Shown piece after piece: positions 1 to 4,646 of a DNA stretch of 9,874 nucleotides. Position 1 is the first letter of the stretch, and each line of letters starts with the position of its first letter. The notes under the pieces are model-generated. The model was not told where the DNA came from and made no database searches. It was given only the letters and a program-made list of their open reading frames with translations. Source of the DNA: Caldisericaceae bacterium (lineage in GTDB: Bacteria > Caldisericota > Caldisericia > Caldisericales > Caldisericaceae); NCBI GenBank assembly GCA_026987225.1, contig JALSNB010000204.1:1-9874 (forward strand), written 5' to 3'. The translations under genes were made by a program, and so were the position numbers.

Positions 1-524
1 ACGTCCGTTTTTTTGCCGTCAACCGGTGTGTTATCGATTTTGTAGTCTCCGGTATGGAAGATAACTCCCTCGGGTGTATGAATTGCTATGCCAAAGCTCC
101 CCGGTATGCTATGCGTCATTCTTATAAATTCGATATCAAAAGCACCTGTTTTTACTCTTTCCCTATTATCGATTTCTATAAAGTTCAATCCCTTTTTAAT
201 TTTTTCCGGAAGCATTCCTTTCACAAGCCCTATCGTAATTGGCGAACCTGCAATGAGGGGAGGCTTTACGTCTTCCAACAGATAACGCAACGCACCTATG
301 TGGTCCAAGTGCCCGTGTGTCAGCACGATTCCTTTCAGGTATTTTTTCTTCTTTTTCAGGTACGAATAATCCGGTATGATAAAATCTATTCCCGGCATAT
401 CGGCAGACGGGAACTTGAATCCCGCATCTATGAGCAATAGATCCTTATCAATCTCAATCAGTGTTGAATTCTTTCCGATTTCACCGATCCCGCCGAGGGG
501 GATAATTTTTACTTCATTTGCCAC
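1..524 (-). CDS. rnj: Ribonuclease J, N-terminal part (cut by window edge)
   Basis: The visible 174 residues are the N-terminal metallo-beta-lactamase half of an RNase J-type nuclease. These are two-zinc enzymes with 5'-3' exonuclease and endonuclease activity in mRNA decay and rRNA maturation. Visible motifs are the opening PLGGIGEIGKN (residues 9-19), the zinc motif THGHLDHIGAL (H70, H72, D74, H75), a third histidine in THSIPGS (H138), and HTGDYKIDNTPVDG with D160. The spacing fits RNase J; most members have HGHEDH where this has HGHLDH. The start is GTG at 522-524, preceded by AGGAG about 9 nt upstream. An ATG at 530-532 is out of frame and soon stops. The beta-CASP and C-terminal domains lie beyond position 1. 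The start codon abuts the -35 box of the opposing tRNA promoter. RNase J is known; reading it as J rather than another beta-CASP protein rests on the TPVDG region. Confidence 0.9.
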   Translation of the reverse strand, partial: MANEVKIIPLGGIGEIGKNSTLIEIDKDLLLIDAGFKFPSADMPGIDFIIPDYSYLKKKKKYLKGIVLTHGHLDHIGALRYLLEDVKPPLIAGSPITIGLVKGMLPEKIKKGLNFIEIDNRERVKTGAFDIEFIRMTHSIPGSFGIAIHTPEGVIFHTGDYKIDNTPVDGKKTD

Positions 525-552
525 TTGACATCTCTCCTTTTATCTGTAAAAT
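525..552 (+). promoter_or_regulatory. Promoter of tRNA-Gln
   Basis: A perfect -35 box TTGACA (525-530) and a -10 box TAAAAT (547-552) are separated by 16 nt. This places transcription start near 559, just before the tRNA at 563. On the other strand the same stretch carries the ribosome binding site of the RNase J gene and abuts its GTG start. Confidence 0.75.
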
Positions 553-562
553 AGTGTAGCGT

Positions 563-636
563 TGGGGCGTAGCCAAGCGGTAAGGCAACGGACTTTGGAT
601 CCGTCACCGAAGGTTCGAATCCTTCCGCCCCAGCCA
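563..636 (+). tRNA. tRNA-Gln (anticodon UUG)
   Basis: A full cloverleaf can be drawn. The 7-bp acceptor stem pairs 563-569 with 626-632. The anticodon stem ACGGA/TCCGT (588-592, 600-604) encloses the loop CTTTGGA with anticodon TTG at 595-597. The T arm has the loop TTCGAAT closed by GAAGG/CCTTC. The discriminator is G633 and the 3' CCA (634-636) is encoded. Anticodon UUG reads glutamine codons CAA and CAG. The gene lies on the opposite strand to both neighbours, ends 2 nt before the yraN stop codon, and has no visible terminator of its own. Confidence 0.97.
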
Positions 637-638
637 TT

Positions 639-983
639 TCAAAAAACATTTTCGATATATTCAATTTCTTTCTCTCCATTCTTCTTTATTAAAACAGAAA
701 TCACGTCAATTTCAAAATCTCTGTCTTTACCTTTCAAATAAAATTCGGCCGAATTTATAATGTGCTGCATTTTTGCCTTGTTTACCGCTTCGAACGGTTT
801 GCCAAAATTCGTGTTTCTTCTTGTCTTTACTTCTACGAAATGTAACTTATTCTTTTTAGAGGCTATAATATCAATTTCTCCGAACGGTGTCCTGAAATTT
901 CTTTCGAGAATTTTCATTCCTCTTTTCTTCAGGAAGTCAGTTGCTATTTCTTCTCCGAGTTTACCAAGGGAGATGTTGTTCAT
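639..983 (-). CDS. yraN: YraN/UPF0102 family nuclease-like protein
   Basis: This 114-residue protein has the usual length and motifs of the UPF0102 (YraN) family: GKLGEEIATDFLKKRG near the N-terminus, NFRTPFGEIDII (residues 29-40) and FVEVKTR (49-55). The E36-x-D38 and E51-x-K53 pattern is that of the PD-(D/E)xK, Holliday-junction-resolvase-like nuclease fold. Its cellular role is not well established. The ATG start at 981-983 has an AGAGG site 5 nt upstream and lies inside the end of rnhB, so the genes overlap by 23 nt and are probably translationally coupled. Placement directly after rnhB is common in bacteria. Its stop codon is 2 nt from the 3' end of the convergent tRNA-Gln gene. Confidence 0.92.
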   Translation of the reverse strand: MNNISLGKLGEEIATDFLKKRGMKILERNFRTPFGEIDIIASKKNKLHFVEVKTRRNTNFGKPFEAVNKAKMQHIINSAEFYLKGKDRDFEIDVISVLIKKNGEKEIEYIENVF

Positions 984-1581
984 TTACACCTCTGAAACTT
1001 TTTCTGTGAATAGGGGATGCTCCGTATTTTTTGAGGAGTTCTTTATGTTCTTTTGTGGGGTATCCCTTATGCATACAGAAATTATATTGAGGATAGCGTT
1101 TTGCAAAACTGCACATCATTCTGTCCCTTACCACTTTTGCAATGATTGATGCGGCACTTATCTGATAGATTTTACTGTCTCCTTTGACTACGGTTTTTTG
1201 CTCGATGCTTAGATTTTTAATCTTTCTGTTTCCGTCCACGAGCACAATTACATTGTCCGGTAAATTTTTTCCTTTGTTTTTCAGATTCATTTTTATCGAA
1301 TCGATTGCACGCTTCATTGATAAAAGAGATGCATTCAAAATGTTCATTTTATCAATTTCTTGCGAATTCGCTATCCCTACTCCGAATGCAACGCATTTCT
1401 CTCTTATAATATTAAACAAAGCCTCCCGTTTTTTTTCTGAGAGGCTTTTGGAATCTCTTACTCCCTCAATCTTTTTGTCTATAATTATCGCAGCGGATAC
1501 AACCGGGCCTGCAAGAGGGCCCCTGCCTGCTTCATCAACTCCTATTACGATTTTACGGCTTCTCCCCACTGTATGCGTCAA
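961..1581 (-). CDS. rnhB: Ribonuclease HII
   Basis: RNase HII cuts the RNA strand of RNA:DNA hybrids and removes single ribonucleotides misincorporated in DNA. The 206-residue product has the family signature GVDEAGRGPLAGPV (residues 14-27), giving catalytic D16 and E17. It also has LVDG (D116), KGDSK (D135), the ASIIAKVVRDR helix (144-154) and HKGYPTKEH (171-179), so all four expected acidic residues are present. The start is uncertain: TTG at 1579-1581 gives 206 residues, and GTG at 1567-1569 would give 202. Neither has a strong Shine-Dalgarno site and no ATG is available. Both starts lie inside the end of lepB, so coupled translation is likely. The gene overlaps yraN downstream by 23 nt. 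Confidence 0.95.
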   Translation of the reverse strand: MTHTVGRSRKIVIGVDEAGRGPLAGPVVSAAIIIDKKIEGVRDSKSLSEKKREALFNIIREKCVAFGVGIANSQEIDKMNILNASLLSMKRAIDSIKMNLKNKGKNLPDNVIVLVDGNRKIKNLSIEQKTVVKGDSKIYQISAASIIAKVVRDRMMCSFAKRYPQYNFCMHKGYPTKEHKELLKKYGASPIHRKSFRGVNEQHLPW

Positions 1582-2077
1582 GATCTTCTATATGGTTAAA
1601 AGGCCAATATACGCAAATTGCTTTTCCTATGATATTTTTGATGGGAACAGGGCCAAAATAACGTGAATCCAAACTTACGCTTCTGTTATCTCCCATTACA
1701 AATACGTAACCTTTCGGTATTTTTGTGGGCGGGTAATTTTGCACCATTGGCGAATGCATGTACGGTTCGTTTAACGGTTTTCCGTTTATATACACTTTGT
1801 CGTTCTTTATTGCGATCGTTTCGCCTGGCAAACCTATTACACGCTTTATATACCTGCTATTTTTGTCTGTGGGTGGAATGAGTATTACAACATCACCCCT
1901 TCTTGGCGGATGCAACTTATACGAAATCTTATCCACCAATACGAGATCATTAGGGTGGAGCGTTGAAACCATTGAAGTCATCTCAATTCTGTACGGTTGA
2001 ATTACGTACGTTCTTATAACAAAAGCGGTTATAAATGCAAGAAGGATTATTACAATCCAGCTTTTTAATTCCTTCAC
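1553..2077 (-). CDS. lepB: Signal peptidase I
   Basis: Type I signal peptidase removes signal peptides from exported proteins such as the large surface protein in this window. The 174-residue product has one N-terminal membrane segment (about residues 7-24), then the catalytic region. The nucleophile is S35 in TSMVSTLHPND, the general-base lysine is K78 in RYIKRVIGLPGE, and box E is GDNRSVSLDSRYFGPV (about 129-144). RGDVVIL (60-66) matches box C. The residues before the catalytic Ser (MT) and the Ser at the usual Pro position differ from the common S-G-S-M-x-P-T-L. The start is GTG at 2075-2077, sharing its first G with the TAG stop of rplS, with AAGG 10 nt upstream inside rplS. The gene overlaps rnhB at its 3' end. 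Confidence 0.94.
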   Translation of the reverse strand: MKELKSWIVIILLAFITAFVIRTYVIQPYRIEMTSMVSTLHPNDLVLVDKISYKLHPPRRGDVVILIPPTDKNSRYIKRVIGLPGETIAIKNDKVYINGKPLNEPYMHSPMVQNYPPTKIPKGYVFVMGDNRSVSLDSRYFGPVPIKNIIGKAICVYWPFNHIEDLDAYSGEKP

Positions 2078-2427
2078 TATTTAGATGCCTTCTTCTCCTT
2101 TACCACCTGTGCTTTTCCGACTCTGCTTCTCAAATAGTAGAGCTTTGCCCTTCTTACGTCTCCTCTTCTCTTTACTTCTATCTTTTTGATCATCGGAGAG
2201 TGGAGCGGGAAAACTCTTTCTACGCCTATACCATAAGAGTTTTTTCTTACGGTGAAGGTTTCGTTTATTCCGCCATGTTTCCTTGCGATTACCGTGCCTT
2301 CAAACACCTGTATTCTTTCTTTTGCGCCTTCTTTAATTCTTACGTGAACTCTTACAGTATCTCCAACATTAAATTGAGGAACGTCTTTTTTGAGATATTC
2401 CTGCTCTATTAACCTTAACTCATCCAT
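2077..2427 (-). CDS. rplS: 50S ribosomal protein L19
   Basis: L19 sits at the 30S-50S interface of the ribosome. The 116-residue product has the typical L19 length and motifs: FNVGDTVRVHVRIKEG, ERIQVFEGTVIARK and TVRKNSYGIGVERVFPLHSP, ending in a basic tail. I chose the ATG at 2425-2427 because an AAAGGAG site lies about 9 nt upstream and the protein then begins MDELRLIEQEY, as L19 proteins do. A longer reading from 2469 would add 14 unrelated residues and lies over the leader. The gene is first in the cluster and has its own promoter. In many bacteria it follows trmD; here it faces a divergent threonine aldolase gene. Confidence 0.97.
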   Translation of the reverse strand: MDELRLIEQEYLKKDVPQFNVGDTVRVHVRIKEGAKERIQVFEGTVIARKHGGINETFTVRKNSYGIGVERVFPLHSPMIKKIEVKRRGDVRRAKLYYLRSRVGKAQVVKEKKASK

Positions 2428-2472
2428 TTTTAACCAGCTCCTTTCATTTACCTTACAAATTTGGTCCAAGTT

Positions 2473-2500
2473 ATTATAACGAATTCTTTCATTTTAGCAA
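2473..2500 (-). promoter_or_regulatory. Promoter of the rplS-lepB-rnhB-yraN operon
   Basis: On the minus strand a consensus -10 TATAAT (2473-2478) lies 16 nt downstream of a -35-like TTGCTA (2495-2500, 4 of 6 matches). This predicts transcription start near 2466 and a leader of about 40 nt carrying the AAAGGAG site of rplS. The leader is too short for a large riboswitch. Confidence 0.7.
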
Positions 2501-2531
2501 TACGTTTTTTTACAGAAGGATAACCGGTATT

Positions 2532-2553
2532 TGTGAAAGTAATGTGAAATTAA
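2532..2553 (+). repeat. Tandem 11-bp direct repeat, possible operator
   Basis: TGTGAAAGTAA (2532-2542) is followed directly by TGTGAAATTAA (2543-2553), 10 of 11 bases identical. The 11-bp period is close to one helical turn, so both copies face the same side of the DNA. The pair lies between the divergent rplS and threonine aldolase promoters, 8 nt before the latter's -35-like box. A regulator site is an inference. Confidence 0.4.
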
Positions 2554-2561
2554 ATTGCTTG

Positions 2562-2589
2562 TTTATAAATTCCGTTTTTGCGCTAAAAT
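2562..2589 (+). promoter_or_regulatory. Candidate promoter of the threonine aldolase gene
   Basis: A -35-like TTTATA (2562-2567) and a -10-like TAAAAT (2584-2589) are separated by 16 nt. Transcription would start near 2596, about 22 nt before the ATG. Both boxes are imperfect, and the same TAAAAT hexamer serves the tRNA promoter in this window. Confidence 0.45.
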
Positions 2590-2617
2590 AGGCTTAACTT
2601 ACGGAAAGGAGCGGAAA

Positions 2618-3646
2618 ATGAAAAGATCTTTTGCAAGCGATAATAATAGCGGCGTAAGTCCGGAAATAATGAATGCGATTTTACAAGCAAATGAGGGTGA
2701 TTTTATTGCCTACGGAGACGATCCGTTTACCAAAAAGGCGGAGCAAAAATTCAAAGAGATTTTCGGTGATAAAGCTGAGGTATTTTTTGTTGCAACCGGT
2801 ACGGGTTCAAATGTTCTTTCGCTCTACTCTATACTGAAACCATTTGAAGCGGTGATTACTGCGGAGAGTGCTCATATCAATACGGATGAATGCGGAGCAC
2901 CCGAGAAAATTACCGGTAGCAAAATACTCACCGTAAAAACACCTGTCGGGAAAATTTCACCGAATCTTCTTGGACGCTTCTTGCACTATGCTCATGGCGA
3001 ACACAGTTCTGTGCCAAAACTCATTTCCATTACCGAAAGTACGGAGCTCGGCACCGTTTATACGCCCGATGAAATATCACAAATTGCCGAATTTGCTCAC
3101 AGTAACGGGATGCTTCTTCATATGGACGGTGCAAGAATTGCAAATGCTGCGGCGTCGCTTAATTGTTCGTTCAAGGATATTACGACTCTTGCCGGTGTGG
3201 ATGTACTTTCTTTTGGCGGAACCAAAAACGGAATGATGATGGGGGAAGCAGTTGTGTTTTTGCGAGGAGGGCTTTCCGAAGATGTTAAATTTTTGAGAAA
3301 ACAGTCCACTCAACTCGTTTCCAAAATGAGATATATATCCGCACAATTTCTTGCTTATTTTGATAATGATTTATGGAGGAAAAATGCCGAAAATGCAAAC
3401 AAAATGGCAAAACTTTTGGCCGATGAAGCAAAAAAGATAAAAGGCATTGAAATTGTTTATCCGGTTCAGGCAAATGCCGTTTTTGTAAAGTTGCCCAAAG
3501 AAAAGATAGAGAGGTTTCGGCAAAAAACGTTTTTCTACGTATGGGATGCGGAAAAAGGAATTGTCAGATGGATGACTTCGTTTGCAACAACGGAAGAAGA
3601 CGTGTATGAATTTTTGGATCTTATTAAGAGTGAGCTTTCCGTATGA
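2618..3646 (+). CDS. ltaE: Low-specificity L-threonine aldolase (PLP enzyme)
   Basis: This enzyme cleaves L-threonine or L-allo-threonine to glycine and acetaldehyde using pyridoxal phosphate (fold type I, beta-eliminating lyase family). The 342-residue product has family length. It shows FASDNNSGVSPEIM at the start, AYGDDPFTKKAE (31-42), VATGTGSN (58-65), AESAHINTDECGAPE with H86 expected to stack on the cofactor, HMDGARIANA with D170 and R173, and FGGTKNG with the Schiff-base lysine K203. R317 (VRWMTSF) is a likely carboxylate binder. The ATG at 2618-2620 follows an AAAGGAGCG site; an in-frame reading from 2555 would run through the promoter. The gene is alone on this strand and ends 2 nt from the convergent methyltransferase gene. 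Substrate stereospecificity cannot be told from sequence alone. Confidence 0.93.
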   Translation: MKRSFASDNNSGVSPEIMNAILQANEGDFIAYGDDPFTKKAEQKFKEIFGDKAEVFFVATGTGSNVLSLYSILKPFEAVITAESAHINTDECGAPEKITGSKILTVKTPVGKISPNLLGRFLHYAHGEHSSVPKLISITESTELGTVYTPDEISQIAEFAHSNGMLLHMDGARIANAAASLNCSFKDITTLAGVDVLSFGGTKNGMMMGEAVVFLRGGLSEDVKFLRKQSTQLVSKMRYISAQFLAYFDNDLWRKNAENANKMAKLLADEAKKIKGIEIVYPVQANAVFVKLPKEKIERFRQKTFFYVWDAEKGIVRWMTSFATTEEDVYEFLDLIKSELSV

Positions 3647-3648
3647 TA

Positions 3649-4494
3649 CTAATTCTCTTTAACTCCAACGTAAACAATCATTCTGACGAACATTTCACGC
3701 AGAGGTGTTTTTAGGAGAAATTTTAATGAACTTTTTAACGGAATAAGTTTGTATAAAGCGGTATTGAACGGATTTCTGTTTTTTATAATATCCTCGAAAC
3801 GCTTTACCGTCATTCTGTTTATGTACGTGATTTTTTCTTTTCCGTTTACCGTTCCGAACCTTAGGTTTACCCTTTTTTCATATGATTTTGTATTTTTTGC
3901 AAGCTTTTTATATGCATTTATCAGTACGGGTTCCGGAAACAGCATATGGACATAGGGTATGCCGATGAGATCCGACAGGTGTGCGCCGTAAGGGTGGTAG
4001 TAAGGGGGTGAATTTATAAAAACTTTACCGCCGTTTTTTAATATTCTGTGCACTTCTTTTAATACTTTTTCCGGATTTGACAGATGCTCGAAAACATCAT
4101 TCATTACACATATATCAAAAGAATTTTCCTTAAAACTCGTTTTTTCCGCATTCTCTACTCTGAAGTCTGTGTTTTCCGCATGCATTTTTTCTGCAAATTG
4201 TTTTGCCTCTGCTATAAATCCTTCTTCTATGTCTATACCGATAACTTTTTTCGCACCGTTCAATGCGTAAAACACCGTTTTTCCTCCGCCCCCGGCACCT
4301 ATATCAAGTACGGTTTTATCTTTTATTTCATTAAGCAGGTTAAATTCCGGTGCATAGTAAAGAGGTATTTTTTCGGATTGCTTGAATTCCCATTCTGCAA
4401 ATGACTCAATCCCTTCATCCTCCAAATTAAAAGGATGAATCGGTTTCTTGAAAAATCCGTTCAAAAAAAGCAGTAAGTTTGTTCTGATATCCAT
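3649..4494 (-). CDS. Class I SAM-dependent methyltransferase
   Basis: The 281-residue product carries the SAM-binding Rossmann motifs of the Methyltransf_11/25 type. Motif I is VLDIGAGGG (residues 62-70), the ribose-binding acidic end is IGIDIE (D88), motif II is FDICVMNDVFEHL (126-138) and motif III is ILKNGGKVFINSPP (151-164). About 50 N-terminal residues and a C-terminal region with PYYHPYGAHLSDL and a basic tail are not diagnostic. The substrate is unknown; lipid, quinone, small-molecule or sugar methylation all fit this fold. The ATG at 4492-4494 lies 4 nt after the stop of a small ORF and has no strong Shine-Dalgarno site, which suggests reinitiation within an operon headed by the SLH surface protein. 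A link to surface glycan modification is speculation from position. Confidence 0.85.
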   Translation of the reverse strand: MDIRTNLLLFLNGFFKKPIHPFNLEDEGIESFAEWEFKQSEKIPLYYAPEFNLLNEIKDKTVLDIGAGGGGKTVFYALNGAKKVIGIDIEEGFIAEAKQFAEKMHAENTDFRVENAEKTSFKENSFDICVMNDVFEHLSNPEKVLKEVHRILKNGGKVFINSPPYYHPYGAHLSDLIGIPYVHMLFPEPVLINAYKKLAKNTKSYEKRVNLRFGTVNGKEKITYINRMTVKRFEDIIKNRNPFNTALYKLIPLKSSLKFLLKTPLREMFVRMIVYVGVKEN

Positions 4495-4498
4495 TTTC

Positions 4499-4642
4499 TT
4501 ACAGTGCCCCAGCTTCTCCTCGCGCCTTTGTCACTCTTACTCCGATAGAGATAAGAAGACATATGGCCTTTATTGAGGATGAAGCCAGGGCATCTTTTTG
4601 TATTATATTTATTCTTTCTTCGATGTCAACATCCTCTTGCAT
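4499..4642 (-). CDS. Small ORF of 47 codons between the surface protein and methyltransferase genes
   Basis: I do not recognise this ORF. It starts with ATG at 4640-4642 and ends with TAA at 4499-4501. It fills the gap between its neighbours with 4 nt on each side: 4643-4646 to the surface-protein stop and 4495-4498 to the methyltransferase start. The product begins with an acidic stretch, MQEDVDIEERINIIQKD. A mildly hydrophobic segment (SIKAICLLISIGV, about 23-35) follows, then a basic end, VTKARGEAGAL. The hydrophobic part is short for a membrane span. An AAGGA lies 13 nt upstream of the ATG, farther than usual, so coupling to the upstream stop is more likely. Codon choice (ATA, AAA, AGA) resembles the neighbours. 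It may be a real small protein, a remnant of a longer gene, or a chance ORF; the tight fit favours the first. Confidence 0.4.
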   Translation of the reverse strand: MQEDVDIEERINIIQKDALASSSIKAICLLISIGVRVTKARGEAGAL

Positions 4643-4646
4643 TTTT

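Noticed and set aside
54..440. Plus-strand ORF of 128 codons opposite the RNase J gene
   Set aside because: The minus frame gives a clear RNase J with all zinc ligands. The plus frame has no recognisable motif and no ribosome binding site.
637..662. Intrinsic terminator after the tRNA or yraN
   Set aside because: There is an A-run and scattered T residues but no stem that would make a hairpin followed by a T tract.
760..1666. Plus-strand ORFs (760-1149 and 1184-1666) opposite yraN and rnhB
   Set aside because: They are shadows rich in F, S and L, opposite well-supported genes.
2428..2466. L19 leader regulatory RNA
   Set aside because: The predicted leader is only about 40 nt and shows no convincing stem structure.
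2428..2469. N-terminal extension of L19 by 14 residues
   Set aside because: It would place the start over the predicted transcript start, whereas the internal ATG has a good AAAGGAG site and gives the normal family N-terminus.
2555..2617. N-terminal extension of the threonine aldolase
   Set aside because: It covers the promoter and leader. The ATG at 2618 has a Shine-Dalgarno site and yields the typical start of the family.
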